From Actinocrispum wychmicini (lineage in GTDB: Bacteria > Actinomycetota > Actinomycetes > Mycobacteriales > Pseudonocardiaceae): a DNA stretch of 64,000 nt. The stretch spans positions 496,001 through 560,000 of the forward strand of contig NZ_SLWS01000004.1 of NCBI RefSeq assembly GCF_004345645.1, in the 5' to 3' direction. The notes beneath the pieces were generated by a model that searched no databases, was not told the DNA's origin, and saw only the letters and a program-made list of their open reading frames with translations. Of this stretch, positions 1-7,814 are shown in pieces. How positions within the stretch are numbered: position 1 is the first letter of the stretch; each line of letters starts with the position of its first letter. The position numbers and the translations under genes are program-made.

Positions 1-2
1 CG

Positions 3-239
3 TCCGTGCCCGCCTTCTTCGACGGCCTGGCGCTCGCGGCGCCGGCCGCGTTGCTCGGCGCGGTGGTGGGGGAGTGGTTCGGGGCGGCCCGGGGGATCGG
101 TGTGCTGCTCGTCAGCTCCATGCAGAACTACAAGGTGGAGCAGCTCTGGGCGGCCGCGCTGGGTACGTCGATCTTGTCGCTGGTCATGTACGGCGCCTTG
201 GCGGGCGTTCGTCAAGCGGCCGTGCGCCGGTTCACCTGA
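3..239 (+). CDS. ABC transporter permease, C-terminal end (partial)
   Basis: This is the last roughly 78 residues of an inner-membrane permease; the reading frame is open to the window edge, so the true start lies upstream. The visible part has a hydrophobic segment, an AVVGEW-type stretch after the coupling loop and a final membrane helix. That matches the C-terminus of nitrate/sulfonate/taurine-type (SsuC/TauC) permeases. It ends 11 bases before a second, homologous permease, so the transporter probably uses a permease heterodimer. The substrate cannot be read from the sequence; the downstream HMGL-UraD gene hints at a nitrogen compound. Confidence 0.75.
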   Translation, partial: SVPAFFDGLALAAPAALLGAVVGEWFGAARGIGVLLVSSMQNYKVEQLWAAALGTSILSLVMYGALAGVRQAAVRRFT

Positions 240-250
240 GGAGGCATCGG

Positions 251-997
251 GTGCGGATTCTGTCGCGGGTCCTGGAACTGACCTGGCCGCTGATCGTGCT
301 GGTCGTCGGCTGGCGGGTCTGGGTGTTGGCCAACGGCTACACCGAGCTGGTCGCCCCGCTGCCGGAACGTGTGCTGGCGGATCTCGTCCAGCATCCTGGC
401 GCCTATCTGGGCGCGTTGTTGACGACCATGTGGACCGCGCTCGCGGGACTGGTGCTTGGTACGGCTCTTGGGTTCGTGCTCGCCGTCCTGGTGTGGGCGT
501 CACGGATCCTGACGGCGGTGCTCACGCCCACGGCCGTGTTGATGCGCTCAGTCCCGGTGGTGGCGATCGTGCCGGTGCTGATCGGCGTGCTCGGCACCGG
601 AAAGCCCACGGTCGTCGCGATCACCGCGATCGTCACGTTCTTCCCGGCGTTCAGCCTGGTCGGGTCGGGCCTTCGATCCGCGTCGCCGGCGAGCAGGGAC
701 CTGTTCACGGTCCTGGGTGCCTCGAAGTGGCGGTCGTTGATCCGGCTGTTCGTGCCGAGCGCCGCGCCCAACCTCCTGGTGGCCGTACGGATCGCGGCGC
801 CGAGCACGATCCTGTCGGCGATGCTGGCCGAGTTCCTGATCGGCAAGAGCGGCCTGGGTTTCCTGTTCGTCGACTCGGTGTCGTACGCCCAGTACGCCAG
901 GGCTTGGGGGACCGGTGTGGTCGCGACAGTCCTCGCCGTCCTCGCTTTCGTCGCGGCGACGGGCCTGGAGCGGTGGGGGTTGCGTCGTGTCCGGTGA
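251..997 (+). CDS. ABC transporter permease (nitrate/taurine type)
   Basis: A 248-residue integral membrane permease with about six hydrophobic helices. The EAA-type cytoplasmic loop (FTVLGASKWRSLIRLFVPSA, around residues 155-175) contacts the ATPase in this family. The GTG start at 251 is preceded by a GAGG ribosome site overlapping the previous stop codon; the longer open frame upstream is out-of-frame shadow of the preceding permease. It belongs to the SsuC/TauC-like BPD_transp_1 family. The next gene starts inside its last 11 bases, indicating translational coupling. The ATPase and binding protein must lie outside the window. Confidence 0.85.
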   Translation: MRILSRVLELTWPLIVLVVGWRVWVLANGYTELVAPLPERVLADLVQHPGAYLGALLTTMWTALAGLVLGTALGFVLAVLVWASRILTAVLTPTAVLMRSVPVVAIVPVLIGVLGTGKPTVVAITAIVTFFPAFSLVGSGLRSASPASRDLFTVLGASKWRSLIRLFVPSAAPNLLVAVRIAAPSTILSAMLAEFLIGKSGLGFLFVDSVSYAQYARAWGTGVVATVLAVLAFVAATGLERWGLRRVR

Positions 998-2735
998 CAG
1001 CTGGCGGGTCAGTCCGTTCAACATCCAAGATGGGTTTGACTGGCCGGAACCTATCGAGATCATCGACAGCACGTTGCGCAAGACGCTGTTCACCGCGGGC
1101 TCACTGACCACAATGGACGGTTTCCTGCGGATCGCGGACCAGCTCGCGCTCGCCGGAGTCCGGCACGAGAGCCTGAACGTGGACTGGGCCGGCGGCCGCG
1201 CGCCGGTCGAACGTCAGCTCGAACTCCTGCGCGCCATCGGCGCCCGGGACTTCGGGTTCACCCTCAACGTGTACGCCGACACCCTGCTGTCCGACGGCCG
1301 GAACCCGCAGCCGGTCGGCATGCGGGAGACCGCCGAACTGCTTGTCGACCTTGGCGCGGACACGCTCGCGCCGGGGATCGTGCCGGCGCCGGACGACGAT
1401 GCCCGCGCGCGTCAACTCGACGAACTGGCCGAACTGTTCGATGTGGCGGGGAGTCTCGGCGTCGCGGTGACGATCACCCTGGCCCAGGCCGGCCTGCGCG
1501 ACTTCGACGAGCTGGTGACCGTGGCGAACCGGGCCGTCGAACTGGGGGCGGTGCGGCTGGACCTGATGGACTCGCTCAGCAGCCTCGGCCCGGAAGCCAT
1601 GAAGGTGTTCCTCGGCCGGTTCCGGCAACGAGTCGCGCCGGTGCCGCTGACCATGCACACCCACGACGACTTCGGCCTGGCCACGGCCTGCACGATCGCG
1701 GCGGCCACGGCAGGGGCGTCACCGGACGTCGCGGTCGGCGGCGTCTCCTACCGGGCGGGGTTCGCGGCCATGGAGGAGGTCGTGCTGGCCCTGGAAGTGC
1801 TCTACGGCGTCCGGACCGGCATCGACATGACCCGACTGACCTCATTGGCCCGGACGGTCGCTGAGGAGTCCGGTGTGCCCATTTCGCCGCTGAAGCCGGT
1901 GGTCGGCGCGTACGCGTTCCTCCGGCACATGCCCAGGGATGTGGAGACCGTGCTCAGGCACGGCCCGGACGCGTTCCCACCGGCGGCGTCCTGTGTGTCG
2001 CCGCACCTGGTGGGGGCCGAGATGAGCTGGGTCTGGGACAGCCTGTCCACCGACGCGATGGTGGTCGCGCTTGGTGAGTCGTTGGGGCTGCCGGTGAGCA
2101 CGGACGAGGCGAGCACGATCCGGGCGGCGTTGGACCGGGAAGTCGCTGGGATCCGGACGTATCCGCGTTGGCTGACGTCGGACACCGCGATCCAGGTCTT
2201 CTGCCGGACGCTTGCCGGGCTGCGGACCTCTGGGATCGAACGGTTCGACGCCGCCGACCACAGGCGCGCGGTCGAGTTGCTGTACGCCTGCTGTGGCTGG
2301 GCGAGGTGGGCGGACCGGTTGAGCGTTCAACGGCCGTTCGGTGACCTCGACGCGCTGCTGGCCGCCGCCGGCGCGGAGCTGGCCAGGCTGGGTGACGACG
2401 CGCTGGTGGACCTGGTGAACAAGCACCCGGAGATCGGCGCGCCCACCGACGACGCCGACCTGCCGGCGAAGTTCTCGACGATCGAACAGGCGTCGTTGCG
2501 GATCACGGTCGAGCACGGCCCAGGGCTGGCGGACCTGAACGACCGCTACCGCGCCCGGTTCGGCTTCACCTACCTGGTCGCCGCCGACGGCCGTACCCTC
2601 CCGGGCATCGTCGACGACATCGCCGAGCGCCTCGGCAACCCCAAGGATGCCGAGGCGCGGGTGGCGCGCGCGGAGCTGGGCAAGATCGTGGACCTTCGGC
2701 TCCGGCGGATGATCGCGTTGCTGGACGGGGCGTGA
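987..2735 (+). CDS. HMGL-like TIM barrel fused to OHCU decarboxylase (UraD) domain
   Basis: A 582-residue two-domain protein. Residues about 15-290 resemble the HMGL/2-isopropylmalate synthase TIM barrel, with an HTHDD metal motif (H224, H226). The first strand reads DSTLRK, so the Asp that normally follows Arg as a metal ligand is Lys (K32). Residues about 428-582 match UraD, the 2-oxo-4-hydroxy-4-carboxy-5-ureidoimidazoline decarboxylase of urate breakdown, keeping the HPEIG catalytic His (H480), the STIEQ glutamate and the FGF segment. GTG 987 is preferred because it overlaps the permease stop. The ABC genes upstream suggest import of the substrate. Domain identities are confident; the overall reaction is unknown. 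Confidence 0.75.
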   Translation: MSGDSWRVSPFNIQDGFDWPEPIEIIDSTLRKTLFTAGSLTTMDGFLRIADQLALAGVRHESLNVDWAGGRAPVERQLELLRAIGARDFGFTLNVYADTLLSDGRNPQPVGMRETAELLVDLGADTLAPGIVPAPDDDARARQLDELAELFDVAGSLGVAVTITLAQAGLRDFDELVTVANRAVELGAVRLDLMDSLSSLGPEAMKVFLGRFRQRVAPVPLTMHTHDDFGLATACTIAAATAGASPDVAVGGVSYRAGFAAMEEVVLALEVLYGVRTGIDMTRLTSLARTVAEESGVPISPLKPVVGAYAFLRHMPRDVETVLRHGPDAFPPAASCVSPHLVGAEMSWVWDSLSTDAMVVALGESLGLPVSTDEASTIRAALDREVAGIRTYPRWLTSDTAIQVFCRTLAGLRTSGIERFDAADHRRAVELLYACCGWARWADRLSVQRPFGDLDALLAAAGAELARLGDDALVDLVNKHPEIGAPTDDADLPAKFSTIEQASLRITVEHGPGLADLNDRYRARFGFTYLVAADGRTLPGIVDDIAERLGNPKDAEARVARAELGKIVDLRLRRMIALLDGA

Positions 2736-2745
2736 CCCGGGGTGA

Positions 2746-3522
2746 TCACGAACCGGATGTCACGCGCACTTCGATCCCGTCCAGCAGGCTGCGCAGGCCG
2801 AGGTCGAACGCCAGCGCGGAGGCCTCAGCGGCGTTGCGGCTCAAACCGCCGTCCGCCCAGGCGCGCGCGATGGCGGGATAGCGGGTGACGTCGAAGATCT
2901 CCGTCCAGAACGCCTGTCGGGCCGCCCACCAGTCGGGGTCGGACTGGCCGCTGAGCTGCTCGGCGTGCGCGTGTTCGGCTTGCGCGCCGGCGGCCGCGTC
3001 CACGAAGGTCACGATCGCGTCGGTCGCGGCCGCCGCCTGAACGGGATCCAGGCCGGTGCCCGACAGCGCGGACAGCAGGTACTCCTGCCGGGCCAGCAGG
3101 CCGGGGCCCAGTGGTGGACGCACGGTCGAGATCTCACGCAGCCAGGGATGGCGCTCGTGCAGTGCCGCGGCCTGACGCGCGTACAGCTCCACCTGTGCCC
3201 GCCAGCCGTCCGGCCGTGGATCCGCGCCGTACGGCAGGGCCAGCTCACCCCAGGTGGCGTCCACCATCAGGTCGATCAGTTCGGCCTTGCCGGGGACATG
3301 CGTGTACAGCGACATCGTGCCGACGCCCAGTTCGTTGGCGACCTTGTCCATGGTCGTGGCCTCAAGCTGGTCGCGGTCGGCCACGGTGACCGCCGCGGTG
3401 ACGATCTGTTCGAGGGTGATCTTCGGTGGCCGGCCGCGGGTGGGCCGGCCGGTGTCCACGGCGGCGCCACGCCACAGCAGCCGCAGGGTCGCGCTGGGGT
3501 CGCCGCCGCCACTGCGTTCCAT
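2746..3522 (-). CDS. TetR/AcrR family regulator
   Basis: A 258-residue repressor with an N-terminal helix-turn-helix (around residues 35-75, ending SLYTHVPGKAELID) and a TetR_C-type ligand domain that is rich in Trp and Ala. The ATG at 3522 is chosen because a GAGGAG ribosome site sits seven bases upstream; two earlier in-frame ATGs lack one. It is divergent from an NmrA-like gene, and the 84-base gap holds two palindromes that are likely its operators. It probably represses itself and its neighbour. The ligand is unknown. Confidence 0.85.
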   Translation of the reverse strand: MERSGGGDPSATLRLLWRGAAVDTGRPTRGRPPKITLEQIVTAAVTVADRDQLEATTMDKVANELGVGTMSLYTHVPGKAELIDLMVDATWGELALPYGADPRPDGWRAQVELYARQAAALHERHPWLREISTVRPPLGPGLLARQEYLLSALSGTGLDPVQAAAATDAIVTFVDAAAGAQAEHAHAEQLSGQSDPDWWAARQAFWTEIFDVTRYPAIARAWADGGLSRNAAEASALAFDLGLRSLLDGIEVRVTSGS

Positions 3523-3544
3523 CAGGTCTCCTCGCATCCAATTT

Positions 3545-3584
3545 CCGTATATGCTACGGTATTGTTTATCCGTAGATGGTACGG
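3545..3584. promoter_or_regulatory. Tandem palindromic operators between divergent genes
   Basis: Two copies of CCGTA-N5-TACGG, at 3545-3559 and 3570-3584, centred 25 bases apart. The pair also forms a larger inverted repeat because TTTCCGTA on the left is mirrored by TACGGAAA on the right. They lie between the TetR gene (start 3522, minus) and the NmrA-like gene (start 3607, plus). By analogy with TetR systems they are probably bound by the adjacent TetR protein and cover both promoters. Confidence 0.7.
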
Positions 3585-3606
3585 AAATTATGGGAGGGCT
3601 CAGCGG

Positions 3607-4506
3607 ATGCGAGTGCTGGTGACCGGCGCGACCGGCAATGTGGGGCGACTTGTGACCCAGGGACTGCTCGACGCGGGGGTGGATGTGCGCGCCCTGACGC
3701 GGGATCCGGCCAGGGCCGTGCTGCCCGACGGTGTCGACGTCATGGCGGGCGACCTCACCCAACCGAGCACGGTGGGACCGGCCATGGCCGATGTCGACCG
3801 GATGTACCTGTTTCCCGAAGCCGCCACGGCACGGGAAGTGGTCGCCCTGGCGACGCGCGCGGGGGTGCGTCGCGTGGTTGTGTTGTCGTCAGGGGCGGTG
3901 ACCGCCGGCTACGACACGACGATCCACCTGCCCGTGGAGCGGGCGGTGGAGGAGTCCGGGCTGGAGTGGACACACGTACGGCCAGGCGAGTTCGCGGCGA
4001 ACAAGCTGTCGCTGTGGGGCCCGTCCATCCGAGCGGAGCGGGTGGTGCGGGACGCCAACCCTGACTCAGGGTGGTTTCCCGTGCACGAGCAGGACATCGC
4101 CGACGTGGCGATCGCGGCACTGCTGCAGAACGTGCATGTCGGCAACGTCTACGACATCAACGGGCCGGCGATGATCAGCCTTCGTGACCAGGTGCGTGCC
4201 ATCGCGGCGGCGATCGGCGAGGAGATCCGCTTCGAGGCGCTCAGCCCGGCCGAGGCCCGGCAGGTGTACCTCGCGCAGGGTGGTTTCGCCGCGGCGGCCG
4301 CGGATTTCCTGCTCGGCTTCACCGACTACGACGGAAATCCGGCCGACCCGGACGCGGTGGCGGATGTCGATCCGGCGCAGTTCGGCCCGCTGCCCACAGC
4401 GGAGGTCGTCACCGGCCAACCGGCACGGACCTTCGCGCAGTGGGCCCGCGACCATGCCGCGGACTTCAGCGATATCCCCGGCGCACTTCGCGCCGCCAAC
4501 GTCTGA
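3607..4506 (+). CDS. NmrA-like NAD(P)-binding oxidoreductase
   Basis: A 299-residue atypical short-chain dehydrogenase. It opens with the Rossmann dinucleotide motif GATGNVG (residues 7-13). The YxxxK catalytic pair of classical SDRs is not evident, as in the NmrA/QOR2 group that acts as quinone oxidoreductase or NAD(P) sensor. The ATG at 3607 follows a GGGAGGG ribosome site. It is divergent from a TetR gene and shares its operator region, so it is probably induced when that repressor releases. A redox response to an electrophile is plausible but inferred. Confidence 0.75.
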   Translation: MRVLVTGATGNVGRLVTQGLLDAGVDVRALTRDPARAVLPDGVDVMAGDLTQPSTVGPAMADVDRMYLFPEAATAREVVALATRAGVRRVVVLSSGAVTAGYDTTIHLPVERAVEESGLEWTHVRPGEFAANKLSLWGPSIRAERVVRDANPDSGWFPVHEQDIADVAIAALLQNVHVGNVYDINGPAMISLRDQVRAIAAAIGEEIRFEALSPAEARQVYLAQGGFAAAAADFLLGFTDYDGNPADPDAVADVDPAQFGPLPTAEVVTGQPARTFAQWARDHAADFSDIPGALRAANV

Positions 4507-4592
4507 CCACTTCGGGTCGGATCTCGCTCGCCGCATCTTGCGGGGTTCCCGGATGCTGTGGGCCCGCTACCACGCCTAACGTGCCTCTTGGT

Positions 4593-4606
4593 CAACAAAT
4601 CTGTTG
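4593..4606. promoter_or_regulatory. Palindrome upstream of secreted-protein gene
   Basis: CAACAAATCTGTTG is a perfect inverted repeat with five-base arms and a four-base centre, about 34 bases before the start at 4640. It sits in a locally AT-richer stretch and could be an operator or promoter element. No regulator can be assigned. Confidence 0.35.
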
Positions 4607-4639
4607 CTCGACAAGAAGGACCGGAAGGGGAGGACCAGC

Positions 4640-5104
4640 ATGCCTCAAAACCGATGGCGTAAGGGTATCGCCGTGGTCGTGGTGATGGTCGCGGCGGTGG
4701 CCGGACTCACGAGCGGGTCGGCGTCGGGCGCCGTGGACAAGGCGAAGCCGGCGGCGACTGCCAGCGCTGACGTGGACATCACCGGGCTCTACCAGTTCAA
4801 CGGGAACGGTTCGACCGGCACCTTGCGGATCCTGACCGCGGCGCAGGGACGCGTGATCGCGAACATGCATTACTTCGTGCGGGGGGCGGATGAGTTCCTG
4901 GGCGGCACGTGGGAGCCGGGCAGTCGGACCCTCACCCTGGTCCGCCCGCTGGGTTCCTCGTCGGTGAGCCAGACCTACACGATGTGGGTCGGCACGAACG
5001 ACATGGGTACCTCGGTCGGGAACCTGATGTTCGGCGGCTTCTTCACGGAGTCCGACGCCGGGGACAACCGGTTCGGCGCGTTCGCCAACTTCCAGTCACG
5101 CTGA
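4640..5104 (+). CDS. Secreted protein of unknown function
   Basis: A 154-residue protein with a classic signal peptide: basic start (PQNRWRKG), hydrophobic core of Val/Ala, and an Ala-rich cleavage region near residues 25-35. The mature part has alternating hydrophobic strands and Gly-rich turns (TGLYQFNGNG, NLMFGGFF) and no cysteine, suggesting a small beta-sheet domain. The ATG at 4640 follows GGGGAGGA. It stands alone and converges on the YCII/MFS operon across a strong hairpin. I do not recognise a family. Export is well supported, function is not. Confidence 0.7.
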   Translation: MPQNRWRKGIAVVVVMVAAVAGLTSGSASGAVDKAKPAATASADVDITGLYQFNGNGSTGTLRILTAAQGRVIANMHYFVRGADEFLGGTWEPGSRTLTLVRPLGSSSVSQTYTMWVGTNDMGTSVGNLMFGGFFTESDAGDNRFGAFANFQSR

Positions 5105-5119
5105 CCAACGTGTTCAAGA

Positions 5120-5155
5120 GCGCGGGCGAGCCTCGAAGCCGGGGCTCGCCCGCGC
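5120..5155. terminator. Bidirectional hairpin terminator
   Basis: A perfect 13-base-pair GC-rich stem (GCGCGGGCGAGCC at 5120-5132 and its complement at 5143-5155) around a 10-base loop. It lies in the 58-base gap between two convergent genes. It lacks a T-run, as is common in actinomycetes, and probably ends transcripts from both sides. Confidence 0.75.
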
Positions 5156-5162
5156 GCCACGC

Positions 5163-5492
5163 TCACTCGTCCAGGAACGGCCGGATCTCGACCTTCCTGT
5201 TGCAGTGCTTCGATGTCTCAGCGGCGAGTTTCAGCGCCACGTCGAGGTCGGGCGCCTCGATGATCCAGAAGCCGCCGAGGTACTCCTTCGACTCCAGGAA
5301 GGGCCCGTCGGCGAACACCACCTCCGCACCCCGGCTGTCGATCACGGTGGCCGTGCTGGGCGAGGCGAGGCCGCCGACGAAGACCCAGTGGCCATCGGCC
5401 TTGAGCCGGTCGTTGAACGCGTCGGTGGCAGCCAGCTCGGCCGGGGTGGGGGCGGTCGTCTCGTCGTCGATCACGGAAACCAGATAGCGCAT
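5163..5492 (-). CDS. YCII-related domain protein
   Basis: A 109-residue protein starting MRYLVSVIDDE, matching the DGPF/YCII-related family: a small alpha-beta barrel with the signature DGPFLESKEYLGGFWII in its middle. The family resembles muconolactone isomerase and its roles are mostly unproven. ATG 5492 is preceded by GGAG about ten bases upstream, in the 7-base gap after the MFS gene stop, so the two form an operon. Actinobacterial paralogues often sit beside sigma factors, but none is seen here. Confidence 0.85.
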   Translation of the reverse strand: MRYLVSVIDDETTAPTPAELAATDAFNDRLKADGHWVFVGGLASPSTATVIDSRGAEVVFADGPFLESKEYLGGFWIIEAPDLDVALKLAAETSKHCNRKVEIRPFLDE

Positions 5493-5499
5493 CTGAGGA

Positions 5500-7032
5500 T
5501 CATCTCCTGTGTGTGGTCGAGTTCCGCACGTGCTTGAACGTCCGCAAGGCGAGTACGGCCAGGCCGACGTAGAGGATGGCGCTGACGATGCCCACTGTGT
5601 GCACGCCGGAGGTGAACGCGTCGCGGGCCGCGGCCAGCAGGTCGCTGCCCTGCACCGCGGGTAGGTGACCGGCCACGTCGACCGCGCGGTCGACGCTTTC
5701 GCGGGCGGCGTTCGCCGTGTCGGGTGGCAGGCTGCCGAGCGCGCTCTCCACGTTGTCGCGGTACACCACGGTCCCGAGCGTGGCGAGCGTGGCGATGCCC
5801 AGCCCGAGCCCGAACTCGTTGGTGGTCTGCAGGATCGAGGCCCCGGAGCCGGCCTTCTCCGGCGGCACCGCCCCCATGGCGAGGTGGTTGCAGAACGCGG
5901 CCAGCGGCCCGGTGCCGAGCATGGCGACACACATCGCGATGACGATCGTCGCGGGGCCGGACGTCGAGTCGGCCAGCGTGAAGATCACGTAGCCGACGCC
6001 CGCGACGAACAGTCCGCCCGCGATCAGGTACGCGGTACGGACGTGGTTCGCCAGCGGTGGGCTGGCCAGGGTGCCGATGATCATCAGCACGTTGGGTGCC
6101 ACCAGGAGCAGGCCGGCCGCCAGCGGGGTGAGGCCGGTGACGTTCTGCAGGTACAGCGTGACGAGCAGCAGGATGCCGGTGCCCACCACACTGGTCGCGA
6201 ACGTCAGGGCCAGCGCGGAGGTGAACGTGCGGTTGCCGAACATGCGCAGGTCGAGCAGCGGGTGCTCCAGGTGCCGCTGCCGCCGGACGAACACCACCCC
6301 GACCGCGATGCCGAACACCAGCGCCACCGCGGGGAACCACTCCCAGCCGTGGCGAGCCAGCTCCTTGAGCCCGTAGACGAACGGCAGGATCGTCGCGAGG
6401 GACAGCACGACGCTGACCGGGTCGAGCTTGCCCGCCCGCGGTGCCTTCTGGTCGGGCAGTAGGGAAGGGCCGAACACCAGCAGCACCACGATCCCCGGCA
6501 CGGCCACCAGGAACACCGAACCCCACCAGAAGTACTCGAGCAGCAGGCCACCGACGAGCGGGCCGAGCGTCAGCCCGGCCATGAAGCAGGTCAGGTAGAT
6601 GGCGAGGGCGCGGCGGCGTTGCCCCTGGTCGGTGAACATGCCGGTGACCAGGGCCAGCACCGACGGCATCACCGCGGCGCCGGCCACCCCGAGCAGGGCC
6701 CGACTGGCGATGAGCATCGCCGGGCTGGTGGACAGCGCCGCCGCCACCGAGGCGACGCCGAACACGGCGCTGCCGATCAGCAACAGTTTCTTCCGGCCGA
6801 TCCGGTCACCGATGGTGCCCATGGTGACCAGGAAACCGGCGATCAGGAAGCCGTAGATGTCCACGATCCACAGCTGCTGGACGCCGCTCGGCGCGAGGTC
6901 GGCGGTCAGGTGCGGGACGGCCAGGTACAGCACGGAGAAGTCCATCGTGACGAGAAACGTGGGCAGGCCGAGCACGGCCAGCGCGACCCATTCCCGCCGC
7001 CCCGCTCCGGGCCTCGTGTTCGCAGTGGGCAT
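5500..7032 (-). CDS. MFS drug exporter, 14-helix (DHA2) family
   Basis: A 510-residue polytopic membrane protein with about 14 hydrophobic helices. Motif A (GDRIGRKK, around residues 80-87) and the N-terminal MDFSVLYLAVPHL segment are typical of proton-driven QacA/EmrB-type multidrug pumps. The C-terminal tail loop (TNEFGLGLG) also fits DHA2 members. The ATG follows AGGA nine bases upstream. It is the first gene of a two-gene operon with the YCII protein; the 107 bases upstream hold its promoter but no clear operator. It probably exports a hydrophobic antibiotic or self-made compound. Confidence 0.88.
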   Translation of the reverse strand: MPTANTRPGAGRREWVALAVLGLPTFLVTMDFSVLYLAVPHLTADLAPSGVQQLWIVDIYGFLIAGFLVTMGTIGDRIGRKKLLLIGSAVFGVASVAAALSTSPAMLIASRALLGVAGAAVMPSVLALVTGMFTDQGQRRRALAIYLTCFMAGLTLGPLVGGLLLEYFWWGSVFLVAVPGIVVLLVFGPSLLPDQKAPRAGKLDPVSVVLSLATILPFVYGLKELARHGWEWFPAVALVFGIAVGVVFVRRQRHLEHPLLDLRMFGNRTFTSALALTFATSVVGTGILLLVTLYLQNVTGLTPLAAGLLLVAPNVLMIIGTLASPPLANHVRTAYLIAGGLFVAGVGYVIFTLADSTSGPATIVIAMCVAMLGTGPLAAFCNHLAMGAVPPEKAGSGASILQTTNEFGLGLGIATLATLGTVVYRDNVESALGSLPPDTANAARESVDRAVDVAGHLPAVQGSDLLAAARDAFTSGVHTVGIVSAILYVGLAVLALRTFKHVRNSTTHRR

Positions 7033-7139
7033 GATCTGGTCCTGTCGTAGTCGACGCGGGCCCCTCGTGGGCGGGCCTCACCCCTACTACGAACACCCCT
7101 GCCTCGATCCGACACCGCCCCCGGATCTCTTCGACTCGA

Positions 7140-7814
7140 TCAACCAGAGCCGCGTGGGTAACGGGTCTGGAACACGCCACGGCAGAGGGCGGTGTTCCCG
7201 TCCGTGGACACACGCACCAGACGTGCCGCACGGATGTGTGCGTCGATGTCGGTGGCCTCGCGGCCGGCCGCGTCGGTGATCACCGGGGCGGCCGGCGTGC
7301 AGTCCAGCCCCAGCTCGGCCCGTACCGCCAGGTAGGCCTGGGCGTGTGCCGTGTCCGGGAGATCCCCGATCCGCAGCCCGTCCAGCCGCTCCCGCGGCAG
7401 CGTCGCCAGCAACCGGACCTGCCGTGCCAGAAAGGCCTTCCGCCGGAAGAGTTGGCGCAACGGACCGAGCGTCTCGGCGGTGGCGTCCTCGCCGAAGGTC
7501 TCGGCGAAGCTGCGACCGCTGTTCACCCCGGCCGAGATCTCGTTGCCGGCATGGTGGTCCAGCAGGTGGACGGTGGCCTGGCGGACGCCCGGCACGCCGA
7601 GTGCGGCCTGCCGGAGGTCCTCGGCCATCAGCCAGGAGAAGTTCGGCGCGCACCAGTACGTGGGGAGCCGAAGTTCGAGCCGGACCTCGTCGCCATGGAC
7701 ATCCACCCGGGTGAGGAAGCCAAGGTCCACAATGGACTCGTCGAGCTCCGGGTCAAGAACGCCGCGGACGGCCGTCAGTACCTCCCGTTCGCTAAGCGTG
7801 GCCGGGAGGCTCAT
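7140..7814 (-). CDS. MIP18/DUF59 metal-sulfur cluster assembly-like protein
   Basis: A 224-residue protein whose first 100 residues match the FeS-assembly P (DUF59/MIP18) domain, with LDPELDESIVDLGFL and the family cysteine in PTYWCAPNF. The C-terminal half is an extension seen in homologues encoded beside soluble di-iron propane monooxygenases. Its ATG overlaps the stop of the upstream amidohydrolase as ATGA, so the two are co-translated. In the monooxygenase operons this pair is thought to help mature the enzyme; no monooxygenase gene is present here. Confidence 0.75.
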   Translation of the reverse strand: MSLPATLSEREVLTAVRGVLDPELDESIVDLGFLTRVDVHGDEVRLELRLPTYWCAPNFSWLMAEDLRQAALGVPGVRQATVHLLDHHAGNEISAGVNSGRSFAETFGEDATAETLGPLRQLFRRKAFLARQVRLLATLPRERLDGLRIGDLPDTAHAQAYLAVRAELGLDCTPAAPVITDAAGREATDIDAHIRAARLVRVSTDGNTALCRGVFQTRYPRGSG

